64,000 bases of DNA from Streptomyces griseorubiginosus. GTDB lineage: Bacteria; Actinomycetota; Actinomycetes; Streptomycetales; Streptomycetaceae. This document shows, piece by piece, positions 34,867 through 43,977 of the stretch (position 1 is its first letter; every line of letters starts with the position of its first letter). The translations under genes were made by a program, and so were the position numbers. Where the stretch lies: contig NZ_KQ948734.1 in assembly GCF_001514195.1 (NCBI RefSeq), positions 278,462 to 342,461 of the forward strand, read 5' to 3'. A model generated the notes under the pieces. The model did not search any database. It saw only the letters and a list, made by a program, of their open reading frames with translations, and was not told the origin of the DNA.

Positions 34867-35838
34867 TCAGGGCGTCGCCTGAGCGGCGGCCGTGCGGTAC
34901 TCGATGAACCGGGTCCTCCAGTCGGGCACGTTCCGCCAGATCGACTCCGACACCGTGTCGCCCAGGGCGGCGAAGTGCGGGGCGGCGTCACCGGCATGGC
35001 CGCCGAGGGAGAGGGCCAGGGCGAAGGCGCTGTGGCTGTCGGTCCAGCGCCAGTCCCGGCGGTGGTCCGGGTGCAGGACGGACACGCGGGCGGCCCGCAG
35101 CAGTTCGTCGCGGACCGTCGTGCTCCGCAGGTACTCCTCGGCCTCGGCACCCTCCAGCGCGGCCCAGTGTTCGAGGTGGGCCTCGGCGATCAGGACACCG
35201 GCGTGCGATCCGTCCGGTGCGGCGCTCGCGCACTCCTCGGCGAAGCCGTGGGCCGCCTCCCAGGAACCGCCCCACTCGGGGGACAGCTGCCGCAACAGCT
35301 CCGATTGCGCGCGGACGTGGTGCGGGTGGTGCTCGGCCAGCCGGTCGTAACGCCGCCGGGCCTCGGACTGCCCGAGCCCCAGCCCACGGGCGGTCGAAAG
35401 CCGGGTCGTCCACGCGGGGACGTACGCCGGCTCCTCCGCGCACACCTCGATCAGCAGCAACTCCGCCTTGCACAGCCAGTCGTGGCACTGCCGGGCCGCG
35501 TCCCACGAGAGGCTCTCGGCGGGGCCGCGGCCGCGGGCGCGCCAGCCGAGCTGGACGTACCGCTCGGCGAGGAGCGTGCGGGGGAGGGGGCCGGCGGGCC
35601 GGTCCTTCACCGCCTTCTCCAGGAACCACTCGGTCCGGTCGACCCCGGCGAGGAGCGCGGCGGCGAGGGAGATTTTCTCGACGCCGGTGGCTTCGTCGGC
35701 GGCGATCCCCTCGAAGAACGCCCGCACGGCCTCCCAGTCCCCGTCCCACGCGGCATCCCTCAGCGGGGCGAGCGCGGGCACGGCGTCGAAGGGATCGGTG
35801 ACGAGGGGTCTGGGCCCGTCGTCAGTGCTGTCGCCCAT
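34867..35838 (-). CDS. hypothetical Trp/Ala-rich helical protein
   Basis: 323 residues, no signal peptide or membrane span. Its segments look like helical repeats of TPR type: WEAVRAFFEGIAAD, AAALLAGVDRTEWFLEKAV, LGLGQSEARRRYDRLAEHHP. I do not recognise the family. It sits 17 bases upstream of the M16 gene on the same strand, suggesting the two act together. Confidence 0.65.
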   Translation of the reverse strand: MGDSTDDGPRPLVTDPFDAVPALAPLRDAAWDGDWEAVRAFFEGIAADEATGVEKISLAAALLAGVDRTEWFLEKAVKDRPAGPLPRTLLAERYVQLGWRARGRGPAESLSWDAARQCHDWLCKAELLLIEVCAEEPAYVPAWTTRLSTARGLGLGQSEARRRYDRLAEHHPHHVRAQSELLRQLSPEWGGSWEAAHGFAEECASAAPDGSHAGVLIAEAHLEHWAALEGAEAEEYLRSTTVRDELLRAARVSVLHPDHRRDWRWTDSHSAFALALSLGGHAGDAAPHFAALGDTVSESIWRNVPDWRTRFIEYRTAAAQATP

Positions 35839-35871
35839 ACGGCGGAGGCTAGCAGGAGGGGTTACGCGGGG

Positions 35872-36069
35872 TTACCGGGTTTCGAGGGTGCGCTTGAGGG
35901 CGTCGAGGAAGGTGGTGAAGGCGGGGGTGGGGAGGGTGAGGGTGGCTCGGGCGGGGGTTTTGGAGTCGCGGATGGATACGTGGGTGGGGGAGGTGGATAT
36001 CTCGACGCAGTTGTTGCCGTCGTCCGGGCCTGAGTAGGACGACTTCCGCCAGTTCTCCATGGGCCTCAC
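35872..36069 (-). CDS. DUF397 family small protein
   Basis: 65 residues, the compact DUF397 pattern WRKSSYSGPDDGNNCVEI ... VSIRDSKTP. The GTG at 36069 overlaps the stop of the XRE regulator upstream; ATG at 36060 is the alternative. DUF397 genes are paired with XRE/DUF5753 regulators throughout Streptomyces (whiJ-like loci) and probably modulate them. Confidence 0.85.
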   Translation of the reverse strand: MRPMENWRKSSYSGPDDGNNCVEISTSPTHVSIRDSKTPARATLTLPTPAFTTFLDALKRTLETR

Positions 36070-36902
36070 AGCTCTTTCGTCAGCCGGTTGATGAAGTCGC
36101 GCGACTGCCCGGGGTCCAGTGATACGGCTTCCACCTTACGGAAGCGCGTTCGAAAGGCGGTGAGTTGAGCCTCGGAGTCGATGAAGGCAGAGCCGTGGGG
36201 GACATCACGCACCACGGTGTCCAGTCTGGGCACGGGGCCACCGGCGTACGCCATGGTGCTGGCAGCCGAGGCGAAGCCGTCCAGGTCGAACGGAATGACC
36301 CGAACGCTGATGTCGTCCGACTCGGAAAGTTCGAGGAGCCTGACGAGTTGTGCCCGGGAGGCGGCGCGGTCACTGACCCTGATGCGCAGTGCCGACTCGT
36401 GGATCACCGACTCGTACGCGACGGTGATCTCCTGGCGCCTCATGCGGTGCCCCACGCGCAGTTCGAGTTCCTCAGGGGTGAGTTCGGGGACCCTGGCCGA
36501 GAAGACGGCGCGAGCGTAGTCCTCCGTCTGGAGCAGCCCCGGCACGTACAGGATCGACACCTCGTGCAGGTATGTGGCGTGGTGTTCCAGCTCGGCGAGG
36601 TCCAGGAACGAGGTGGGCAGCTGCCCTCGGTACTCCTCCCACCAGCCGCGTGTCCGGTCGGTTGCCATGGCGGCCAGGGCGTCGATGAACTCCTGGTCGG
36701 TGCAGTCGTAATGGCTGGCGAGGCGGCGCAGCCGTTCCTCGCTGACGCCTGCGAGGCCCGATTCGATCTGGGTGATCTGGACGCGGTTCGCCCCGAGGAG
36801 GGCCGCCGCCTCGATGGTGGTGAGGCCGGCGCCCTCGCGGAGCCTCCGTAGCTCGATCCCCAGACGCATGTGACGCGCGGTGGGCTCGCGCCTCAGGACC
36901 AT
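36066..36902 (-). CDS. XRE-family regulator with DUF5753 domain (WhiJ-like)
   Basis: 278 residues. The N-terminal helix-turn-helix (about 14-75) includes LTTIEAAALLGANRVQITQIESG. The C-terminal DUF5753 has YVPGLLQTEDYARAVFSARVPE and a closing block rich in acidic residues. Family members control development and antibiotic production together with a DUF397 partner and an ATPase-like protein. All three are here, the ATPase being divergent at 37104. The 201-base gap between them must hold the shared operators. Confidence 0.9.
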   Translation of the reverse strand: MVLRREPTARHMRLGIELRRLREGAGLTTIEAAALLGANRVQITQIESGLAGVSEERLRRLASHYDCTDQEFIDALAAMATDRTRGWWEEYRGQLPTSFLDLAELEHHATYLHEVSILYVPGLLQTEDYARAVFSARVPELTPEELELRVGHRMRRQEITVAYESVIHESALRIRVSDRAASRAQLVRLLELSESDDISVRVIPFDLDGFASAASTMAYAGGPVPRLDTVVRDVPHGSAFIDSEAQLTAFRTRFRKVEAVSLDPGQSRDFINRLTKEL

Positions 36903-37103
36903 CGATCGCTCCTCGCTTCAACATGCCTGCCGGAATGGCTCGTTAGGGGGCAGATTACGCGATCCGCTTGCTATGTATTACATGAAAGCCCTACCGTCGG
37001 TGACGCAACGCTCACTCTGCGGAAGTGCACCGCTCCGTTCTGCCATGACGGACGCGGCACCGCCACCGCACCCAACCACCTCTCACCGATGCGGAGTTGA
37101 CCC

Positions 37104-37505
37104 ATGCCTCCAGCCGACCCCTGGGAGTACACGCTGTACATCCCCAACGACCTCCGAGCCGTCACCGTGGCCCGCCGCACCCTCCGCCTCATCCTGACCA
37201 TGCACGGCCTGATCCGTCTGACGGACACCGCGGAGCTCCTCGCCGCGGAGTTGGTCTCGAACGCCGTACGGCATACGAAGGGGCCGGCCGCGCTGCGGGT
37301 GCGGTGGTCGGCCGGGGTGTTGCGGATCGGAGCGTGGGACGCGGACCCCGAACCTCCGCCGCCGCCGGGTGAGTTGGAGGTGCTGGGGGAGGAGGGGAGG
37401 GGGTTGGCGCTGGTCGCGGCCTGTGCGGATCTGTGGGGGTGGCAGCCGTTGGCGAGACACGGCAACCGGGGGAAGTACGTGTGGTGCGAGCTGGCCGCGG
37501 CCTGA
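37104..37505 (+). CDS. ATP-binding anti-sigma-like protein (HATPase_c_2)
   Basis: 133 residues. GHKL-fold markers are the N-box ELVSNAVRHTKG (about 49-60), the G1 region IGAWDADPEPP and the G2 region GRGLALVAACADLWG. Such proteins in Streptomyces act as anti-sigma or regulatory kinases. It lies divergent from the XRE-DUF397 pair, the third member of a whiJ-type trio. Confidence 0.85.
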   Translation: MPPADPWEYTLYIPNDLRAVTVARRTLRLILTMHGLIRLTDTAELLAAELVSNAVRHTKGPAALRVRWSAGVLRIGAWDADPEPPPPPGELEVLGEEGRGLALVAACADLWGWQPLARHGNRGKYVWCELAAA

Positions 37506-37514
37506 ACGGGGCCG

Positions 37515-38138
37515 TCAGACGTGGGACTCGGGCGGGAAGCCGGTCCAGCGCAGGGCGGCGGGCAGGTGGCGCATGTCGTTGGTGACGAGGACGGCGGGGG
37601 CCCGGTCGGGCGGGTAACGGATCACCGTGAGCGCCGCGTTGGCGTGGTTGAGGCCGAGCCAGCGCCACTTGGGGGCGTGCAGGGCGTCCCGCACGAGCCA
37701 GGCGACGAGGAAGTTGTGGGTGACGACCAGCTCGTGCCGGTCCTCGTCGCCGTCGACCGGGCCGGTGAAGAGATCGAGCGCCTGGTCTGCGAGCACAGCA
37801 CCTCGCTCACGCTCCTCGTCGGTGGTGTCGGCGAGGAAACGGAGGTAGAAGTCGGCGTGGTCGGAGGGGAGTTCGTCCGCCGGGGGAATGTAAGGGACGT
37901 AGTCGTCGGCGACGTCCGAGGGCAGCAGGGGAACATTCTCCAGCTGCTCGTGGACCAGACGGGCGGTCTGCGCCGCCCGCGGCAACGGCCCGTGGTGAAC
38001 GGCCGTGAGCGGGACACCCCGAAGCCGCCGACCGAGCAGCCCGGCCTGCCGCCGACCCACCTCGGTCAACCCGCTCTCATCCACCAGCGCCTCACCGTGC
38101 CGGGCGAGATAGAGGTAACGGGTGGCTCTGCCGGTCAT
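37515..38138 (-). CDS. histidine phosphatase superfamily protein
   Basis: 207 residues. The phosphohistidine motif is LARHGEA (about 11-17), with the second catalytic His in VVTHNFLVAWLV. The phosphate-binding Arg is in PLPRAAQTARLV. The substrate is unknown. It is convergent with the ATPase gene, with only 9 bases between the stops. Confidence 0.85.
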   Translation of the reverse strand: MTGRATRYLYLARHGEALVDESGLTEVGRRQAGLLGRRLRGVPLTAVHHGPLPRAAQTARLVHEQLENVPLLPSDVADDYVPYIPPADELPSDHADFYLRFLADTTDEERERGAVLADQALDLFTGPVDGDEDRHELVVTHNFLVAWLVRDALHAPKWRWLGLNHANAALTVIRYPPDRAPAVLVTNDMRHLPAALRWTGFPPESHV

Positions 38139-38238
38139 CTCGGGCTCCTCTGTGCAGGGAACGTTTCAGCGCTCCTCGAAAGAGTGAACGGCACGGTTCC
38201 GCGTGGGGACCGGCCGCCGGGTGATCTACGTTCCCCAC

Positions 38239-39138
38239 ATGGTCACATCAGCTCACGAGGGCATGCACCGGATCTTTCAGGAGCGGCCCGAGATCCTTGG
38301 TTCCGTGTTCGAGGTGCTGGGCGTCCCCTTATCCGCGAAGGCGACCGTGGACGCCATCACGACCGACGTGACGGAGGCCCGCCCGTTGGAGCGGCGCGTG
38401 GACACTGTCTTGCGCATCGGGCCGTCCGACGGCGAGGACTTCCTGCTCGCGATCGAGTCGCAGTCGGGCAAGGTCGCGAGCAAGGAGGCGAGTTGGGCGT
38501 ACTACGTCGCTTACCTCCAGGCGAAGTTCCGGCTTCCCGTGCTGTTGCTCGTGGTCTGTCAGGACGGCCCCACGGCCAAGTGGGCCGCCGGTCCCTTCGA
38601 CTGCGGCACGCGCGGGTGGACGGCTCTACGGGTGTATCCGCTGGTCGCCGGGCCGGACAACCTGCCGGTGATCACCGATGCCAGGACCGCGGCGAAGAAC
38701 CTCGCTCTGGCCGTGCTCTCCGCCTTGGCACACGCCCGTAACCCCGGCTGCGACGCCATACTGGAAGCGATCAGCAGCGCCCTTCAGGAACTACGGGAGA
38801 CGGATCCCGGCACCGCCGAGTACTTCTTCGACTTCCTGGAAGTCACCCTGGGCAAGACCCCAGCCGGAGAGAAATGGAATCGGATCATGTCGTTCGTCAG
38901 CTACTTCCCCGGCCGGGGGACCGTTCGGGAGATGGCCTATCTGGAGGGCAAGACGGAGGGACGGGCCGAAGGCGAGGCCAAGGGGATTCTGTCCGTGCTG
39001 GAGGTGCGCGGCATCCCCGTGACGGACAGTGTGCGCGAGCGGATCACCAGCTGCACCGACCTCGACCGCATGGACACCTGGCTGGAGCGATCCCGGACGG
39101 TCGAGCGGGCCGAGGAGCTGTTCGACGACGAATCGTAA
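38239..39138 (+). CDS. Rpn/PD-(D/E)XK nuclease-like protein with a TTA codon
   Basis: 299 residues. The N-terminal MHRIFQERPEILGSVFEVLG and the core RRVDTVLRI ... DFLLAIESQSGK match the Rpn/transposase-associated PD-(D/E)XK fold, with Asp and Glu-x-Gln as active-site residues. The C-terminal part is charged and ends in acidic repeats. Codon 31 is TTA (38329-38331), the only TTA leucine codon I found in the window, so translation should depend on the bldA tRNA. The frame is open 36 bases further upstream, but the Met at 38239 fits the family. Confidence 0.8.
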   Translation: MVTSAHEGMHRIFQERPEILGSVFEVLGVPLSAKATVDAITTDVTEARPLERRVDTVLRIGPSDGEDFLLAIESQSGKVASKEASWAYYVAYLQAKFRLPVLLLVVCQDGPTAKWAAGPFDCGTRGWTALRVYPLVAGPDNLPVITDARTAAKNLALAVLSALAHARNPGCDAILEAISSALQELRETDPGTAEYFFDFLEVTLGKTPAGEKWNRIMSFVSYFPGRGTVREMAYLEGKTEGRAEGEAKGILSVLEVRGIPVTDSVRERITSCTDLDRMDTWLERSRTVERAEELFDDES

Positions 39139-39147
39139 AGTGCCCGC

Positions 39148-39519
39148 ATGAGCATCATCGGGGTAGGTATCGACGTCGCCGAGATCGAGCGGTTCGCCGC
39201 GTCGTTGGAGCGGACGCCCGGGCTGGCGCAGCGGCTGTTCGTGGACGGTGAGTTGTTGTTGCCCAGCGGGGAGCGGCGAGGGGTCGCCTCGCTGGCCGCC
39301 CGGTTCGCCGCCAAGGAGGCCTTGGCCAAGGCGCTCGGGGCGCCGGCCGGGCTGTACTGGACCGATGCCGAGGTGTACGTCGAGGACAGCGGGCAGCCCC
39401 GGCTGCGGGTGACCGGGACCGTGGCCGCGCGGGCCGCCGAACTCGGGGTGCAGTCCTGGCACGTGTCGCTCAGTCACGACGCGGGAGTCGCCTCGGCGGT
39501 CGTGATCGCGGAGGGGTGA
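39148..39519 (+). CDS. acpS: holo-[acyl-carrier-protein] synthase
   Basis: Transfers 4'-phosphopantetheine from CoA to acyl carrier protein. The product is 123 residues with [13 protein letters not shown] (metal Asp) near the start and [12 protein letters not shown] (Glu) at about 52-63, the two family signatures. It is the standard gene before nnr in Streptomyces. Confidence 0.96.
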   Translation: MSIIGVGIDVAEIERFAASLERTPGLAQRLFVDGELLLPSGERRGVASLAARFAAKEALAKALGAPAGLYWTDAEVYVEDSGQPRLRVTGTVAARAAELGVQSWHVSLSHDAGVASAVVIAEG

Positions 39520-39574
39520 CGGCGCTTCGGAACACCGGCGACCGCCCTTGAACCTCGCCCCCACGGAGCCCCCC

Positions 39575-40201
39575 TCACCCGTCCCCCAGCGCCCCGAACA
39601 ACTCCTCCAACGGCCCCGGCACCCGGTCCGCCTCCAGCGCCTCGACCAGCAGATGGCCGTAGCGGATCTTGCGGCCCTTCTTCGTGCCCAGGAAGCGGCG
39701 CAGCTGCTGGTCGCGGGGGCGGCCGTGCTGGGCGGGCTGGGAGAGGAAGGTCTGCCAGGGGCGCAGGTCGCCCTCCGCCTCGACGATCTCCTCGACCCTC
39801 GCCGTGCCCAGCGCGCGGATCAGCTCGTCCTCCAGGTCCGCCACACACACGAAGTACACCGCGTCGGCCGCGCCCGCCCGCTGGAGCCCACGCTCGTAGA
39901 AGGGCTCTTCGCGGACGTCGCACAGGCCCGTCAGACGCAGGTCGAGGCCCGGCGGTCCGAGCACCGCGGCGAAGCGGGCGATGCTCATCGCGCCGCCCAT
40001 CGACACCGCGGCCACCCCCTCCGCGGCCAGGTCCCGGCCCCGCCGCGCCGCCAGCGTCTCCACAGCCGCCAGATCGCTCGGGCCCTCCAGCAGCACCGCA
40101 GCCCGTACCCCCAGCCGCTCGGCCAGTTCACGCGCCGCCTCGCCGGAACCCCCGTTCGCCCAGTCGGTCACCGCGTCCCGGAACGCCCCCATGTCTGCCA
40201 T
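39575..40201 (-). CDS. TOPRIM-domain protein (OLD-like)
   Basis: 208 residues. LLEGPSDLAAVETLAARRG at about 37-55 and the run SMGGAMSIARFAAVLG resemble the TOPRIM acidic motif of OLD-type nucleases; a CDVREE segment could carry the second acidic motif. No ATPase domain is present. It lies opposite to acpS and nnr. The function is unknown. Confidence 0.6.
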   Translation of the reverse strand: MADMGAFRDAVTDWANGGSGEAARELAERLGVRAAVLLEGPSDLAAVETLAARRGRDLAAEGVAAVSMGGAMSIARFAAVLGPPGLDLRLTGLCDVREEPFYERGLQRAGAADAVYFVCVADLEDELIRALGTARVEEIVEAEGDLRPWQTFLSQPAQHGRPRDQQLRRFLGTKKGRKIRYGHLLVEALEADRVPGPLEELFGALGDG

Positions 40202-40299
40202 GCCGCCGAGTCTGCACCCCCGGTCCGGGCGACGGCACGGAATATCCGGGTACCACGAGAGGCAGCCGGGACCACGGAAGGAAGGGGAGACTCGGACCC

Positions 40300-41886
40300 A
40301 TGCGAACTGCGTACAGCGTGGAGACGGTCAGGGCGGCCGAGCGGGAGCTGATGGCCCGGTTGCCGGAGGGTGCGCTCATGCAGCGGGCGGCGGCCGGGCT
40401 CGCGGCGGCCTGCGCGGACCTGCTGGGGCGGGTGTACGGCCGCCGGGTCGTGCTGCTCGTCGGCAGCGGCGACAACGGCGGGGACGCCCTCTACGCGGGC
40501 GCCCGCCTCGCGCGGCGCGGCGCCGGAGTCACCGCCGTGCTCCTCGCACCCGAGCGGGCCCACGCCGCGGGGCTCGCCGCCCTGCGCCGGGCCGGCGGGC
40601 GAACCGTCGAGATCACCGCGACCGCCGAGACGGACAAGACCGCCGATACGGCTAAGAACGGTGATACGGCCAAGACCGCCGATACGGCTAAGAACGGTGA
40701 TACGGCCAAGACCGCCGAGACCGCCGACACCGCCGACACCGCCGACACCGCCAAGACCTTCGAGACCGCCGAGCACGCGATCCGAAACGCCGACCTCCTC
40801 CTCGACGGCATCGTCGGGATCGGCGGGAAGGGCGGGCTGCGGCCCGACGCGGCACGCCTCGCCGCCTTCGCCGACAGCGCGCGCTGTGCCGTCGTCGCCG
40901 TGGATCTGCCGAGCGGGGTCGACGCCGACACCGGGGAGGTGCGCGGCGCGGCCGTGCGGGCCGACCTCACCGTCACCTTCGGGACGCACAAGCCGGGGCT
41001 GCTGGTCGATCCGGCGCGCGAGTACGCCGGGTCCGTACGGCTCGTCGACATCGGCCTCGACCTTCCCGGGGAGCCCGTCCTGGAGGCCCTCCAGCACGCC
41101 GACGTACGGCGGCTGTTGCCGGTGCCGTCCGGGGAGAGCGACAAGTACCGGCGCGGTGTCGTCGGGATCGCCGCCGGGTCGGCGCGCTATCCGGGGGCCG
41201 CCGTGCTCGCCGTCGCCGGGGCGCTGCGCGGCGGTGCCGGTGCCGTGCGGTACGTCGGGCCCGCCGGGGACGCCGTGCTCGCCCGCTTCCCCGAGACCCT
41301 CGTCTCCGACCGCGGGCCGCGGCAGGCCGGACGGGTCCAGGCCTGGGTGGTCGGGCCGGGCGCCGGGGACGACGCCTCGGCCGTCGCCGAGGTACTGGCC
41401 TCGGACGTGCCCGTGCTCGTCGACGCGGACGGGCTGCGGCTCGCCGACCGGGACGCCGTACGCGCGCGGACCGCGCCGACCCTCATGACCCCGCACGCCG
41501 GCGAGGCCGCCGCGCTGCTCGGGGTGCCCCGGGAGGAGGTCGAGGGGGCCCGGCTGGCCTCCGCGCGGGAACTCGCCGCCCGCTATGACGCGACCGTGCT
41601 GCTCAAGGGCTCGACCACGCTGGTCGCCGACCCGGGCGGCGGGGCCGTACGCGTCAATCCGACCGGGACGGCCTGGCTGGCCACGGCCGGCAGCGGAGAC
41701 GTGCTGTCCGGTCTCGCGGGCTCCCTGCTCGCGTCGGGGCTCGGTGCCCTGGACGCCGGCAGCACGGCCGCGTACCTGCACGGGCTGGCCGGGCGGTTCG
41801 CGGCGGACGGGGCGCCGGTGGGGGCGCACGACGTGGCGGACGCCGTGCCGGAGGCCTGGCGGGACGTGAGGGACCTCGCTGACTGA
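40300..41886 (+). CDS. nnr: bifunctional NAD(P)H-hydrate epimerase/dehydratase with repeat linker
   Basis: Repairs hydrated NAD(P)H. The product is 528 residues: epimerase domain (YjeF_N, GSGDNGGDALYAG at about 52-64) and ADP-dependent dehydratase domain (from about 260, TAGSGDVLSGLAGSLLASG). Inside the epimerase domain, residues about 110-155 are a low-complexity Asp-Thr-Ala-Lys stretch coded by tandem DNA repeats (40636-40770). This replaces a short loop in other members. Confidence 0.93.
   Translation: MRTAYSVETVRAAERELMARLPEGALMQRAAAGLAAACADLLGRVYGRRVVLLVGSGDNGGDALYAGARLARRGAGVTAVLLAPERAHAAGLAALRRAGGRTVEITATAETDKTADTAKNGDTAKTADTAKNGDTAKTAETADTADTADTAKTFETAEHAIRNADLLLDGIVGIGGKGGLRPDAARLAAFADSARCAVVAVDLPSGVDADTGEVRGAAVRADLTVTFGTHKPGLLVDPAREYAGSVRLVDIGLDLPGEPVLEALQHADVRRLLPVPSGESDKYRRGVVGIAAGSARYPGAAVLAVAGALRGGAGAVRYVGPAGDAVLARFPETLVSDRGPRQAGRVQAWVVGPGAGDDASAVAEVLASDVPVLVDADGLRLADRDAVRARTAPTLMTPHAGEAAALLGVPREEVEGARLASARELAARYDATVLLKGSTTLVADPGGGAVRVNPTGTAWLATAGSGDVLSGLAGSLLASGLGALDAGSTAAYLHGLAGRFAADGAPVGAHDVADAVPEAWRDVRDLAD
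40636..40770 (+). repeat. tandem repeats inside nnr
   Basis: A 36-base unit occurs twice in perfect tandem (40636-40671, 40672-40707), then a partial unit and 9-base GCCGACACC repeats. All are in frame and give Lys-Thr-Ala-Asp-Thr-Ala-Lys-Asn-Gly-Asp-Thr-Ala and Ala-Asp-Thr runs. The array is likely to vary in length between strains. Confidence 0.9.
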
Positions 41887-41985
41887 CGGAGGCCCGAGCG
41901 CGGGGCGGCAAATGGACGACGGGCCCCGAACTACTACCTGATGGGACCAATACCGCTCGGTCGAATATGCGGCGCCGAAAGAGCG

Positions 41986-42009
41986 ATGTTTCGCTGGCCG
42001 CATGGATGA
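41986..42009 (+). other. seven-codon upstream ORF overlapping the M23 start
   Basis: ATG at 41986 reads MFRWPHG and stops at 42007-42009, overlapping the peptidase ATG at 42002. GAAAGAG precedes it. The peptidase start itself has no good ribosome site, so coupling is possible but unproven. Confidence 0.3.
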
Positions 42010-42646
42010 GCCAAATATACGCGGCACCACCCGGCGTGAGTGGCTGGGCGGAGCGGCAGTCGTTCTGGGGAGTCCCGTTCTCGGTTTCCGTGAGGACTCC
42101 CCGGATCCCCCCAACCCCCCTGATACGTCGGCGGAGGAGCCTCAAGGCACCTGCGCCGGCGACGAGTACGACGAGGAATTCGAGGAACTGCTGGCGGCCA
42201 CCGAGGACGTCGAGGTCGATGACAGTGACCGCGCCCTGGCCAAGTGGAGCAGACCCATCCGCAAGCGCGCCCGGGTGACGATGCGTTACCGCGTGCGGGG
42301 CAACTGGCTGGTGGGATACCACACCGGAGTGGATCTTGCCGTCTCCACGGGAACCCCGGTTTACGCGGTCGGCACCGGCACCGTCGTCCTGGCCAGCTGG
42401 TCCGGGTCGTACGGGAAGGCCGTGACGATCAAGCTGAGCGACTCCAAGTACGTCGTCTACGGCCATCTCTCCAAGATCTCGGTCGCCCGCGGTGCCAAGG
42501 TCAAGGCCGGTACCCGCATCGGCAGCAGCGGTGCCACCGGGCGGGCCACCGGCCCGCACCTGCACTTCGAGGTGCGCGCCAAACGCGGGTACGGCTCGGA
42601 CATCGACCCGGTGAAGTACCTGGCCCGGCACGGCCTGACCCTCTGA
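42002..42646 (+). CDS. M23-family peptidoglycan endopeptidase, Tat-like signal
   Basis: 214 residues. The N-terminus has a twin-arginine-like sequence, TTRREWLGGAAVVLGS, and an acidic linker with DEYDEEFEEL. The LytM domain starts near 85, with zinc ligands in GYHTGVDLA and GPHLHFEVR. It is predicted to cleave peptidoglycan cross-links outside the membrane. The upstream DNA is AT-richer than average and carries a short overlapping ORF. It lies between nnr and alr. Confidence 0.85.
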   Translation: MDEPNIRGTTRREWLGGAAVVLGSPVLGFREDSPDPPNPPDTSAEEPQGTCAGDEYDEEFEELLAATEDVEVDDSDRALAKWSRPIRKRARVTMRYRVRGNWLVGYHTGVDLAVSTGTPVYAVGTGTVVLASWSGSYGKAVTIKLSDSKYVVYGHLSKISVARGAKVKAGTRIGSSGATGRATGPHLHFEVRAKRGYGSDIDPVKYLARHGLTL

Positions 42647-42720
42647 CACCCGTATCCGAGGGCGTCCCACGGGACGTGCTCATCGGTGGTGTCGGTCGCC
42701 TCTGAGACACTGGGGGCGCC

Positions 42721-43890
42721 ATGAACGAGACAGCCACCGCCCCGACCGCACCGCTCCGCGCCCGAGCCGAGATCGACCTGGCCGCGCTGCGGGCCAATGT
42801 GCGGACCCTGCGCGCCCGCGCGTCCGGGGCCGCCCTCATGGCGGTGGTCAAGTCCGACGCCTACGGCCACGGCGCGGTGCCCTGTGCCCGCGCCGCGGTC
42901 GAGGCGGGTGCGAAGTGGCTGGGCACCGCCACCCCGGAGGAGGCCCTCGCGCTGCGCAAGGCGGGTCTGCCGGGGCGGATCATGTGCTGGCTGTGGACCC
43001 CCGGCGGGCCCTGGCGGGAGGCGATCGAGGCCGACCTCGACGTGTCCGCCAGCGACCTGTGGGCGCTGCGCGAGGTCGCCGACGCGGCCCGCGCGGCGGA
43101 CCTGCCCGCGCGCGTGCAGCTCAAGGCCGACACCGGGCTCGGGCGCGGCGGCTGCCAGCCCGGCGAGGACTGGGCCGAGCTGGTCGCCGAGGCCCTGCGC
43201 GCCCAGTCCGAGGGACTCCTGCGCGTCACCGGCCTCTGGTCCCACTTCGCCTGCGCCGACGAGCCCGGACACCCCTCCATCGCCGCCCAGCTCGCCCTCT
43301 TCCGCGAGATGGTGGCGTACGCCGAGGGCCAGGGCGTCACCCCCGAGGTCCGGCACATCGCCAACTCGCCCGCCACGCTCACCCTCCCGGAGAGCCACTT
43401 CGACCTGGTCCGCACCGGGATCGCGCTCTACGGCATCTCGCCCAGCCCCGACCTCGGCGCCCCCGCCGACTTCGGGCTGCGCCCGGTGATGACGCTGTCC
43501 GCGTCGATCGCCCTGGTCAAGCGCGTCCCGGGCGGCCACGGCGTCAGCTACGGCCACCGCTATGTGACCCCCGGCGAGACCACCCTCGGCCTCGTCCCCG
43601 TCGGCTACGCGGACGGCGTCCCCCGGCACGCCTCCGGGGCCGGCCCGGTCCTGGTCGACGGCAAGTGGCGTACGGTCGCCGGGCGGATCGCCATGGACCA
43701 GTTCGTCGTGGACCTCGGCGGCGACGAACCGCCGGCCGGCGCCCCGGCCGTGCTCTTCGGGCCCGGCGACGGGGGCGAGCCCACCGCCGAGGACTGGGCC
43801 CAGGCCGCGGGCACCATCGCGTACGAAATCGTGACCCGCATCGGAACCCGCGTTCCGCGCGTCTATGTGAACGAGGAACAAGCGGGGTAG
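42721..43890 (+). CDS. alr: alanine racemase
   Basis: Makes D-alanine for peptidoglycan, using PLP. The product is 389 residues. The PLP lysine is in VVKSDAYGHGA (about 40-50), the catalytic Tyr in HGVSYGHRYV. The barrel is about 1-250 and the beta domain follows. It lies near other cell-wall genes (M23, glmS, glmM). Confidence 0.96.
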   Translation: MNETATAPTAPLRARAEIDLAALRANVRTLRARASGAALMAVVKSDAYGHGAVPCARAAVEAGAKWLGTATPEEALALRKAGLPGRIMCWLWTPGGPWREAIEADLDVSASDLWALREVADAARAADLPARVQLKADTGLGRGGCQPGEDWAELVAEALRAQSEGLLRVTGLWSHFACADEPGHPSIAAQLALFREMVAYAEGQGVTPEVRHIANSPATLTLPESHFDLVRTGIALYGISPSPDLGAPADFGLRPVMTLSASIALVKRVPGGHGVSYGHRYVTPGETTLGLVPVGYADGVPRHASGAGPVLVDGKWRTVAGRIAMDQFVVDLGGDEPPAGAPAVLFGPGDGGEPTAEDWAQAAGTIAYEIVTRIGTRVPRVYVNEEQAG

Positions 43891-43977
43891 TCGCACAGTG
43901 CGTGTCAGAACCACGCCTCGTGCCACACCCGTGTCACCCGACCCAGCGACACCTGACCCATTGAACAGGAGCGGTAC

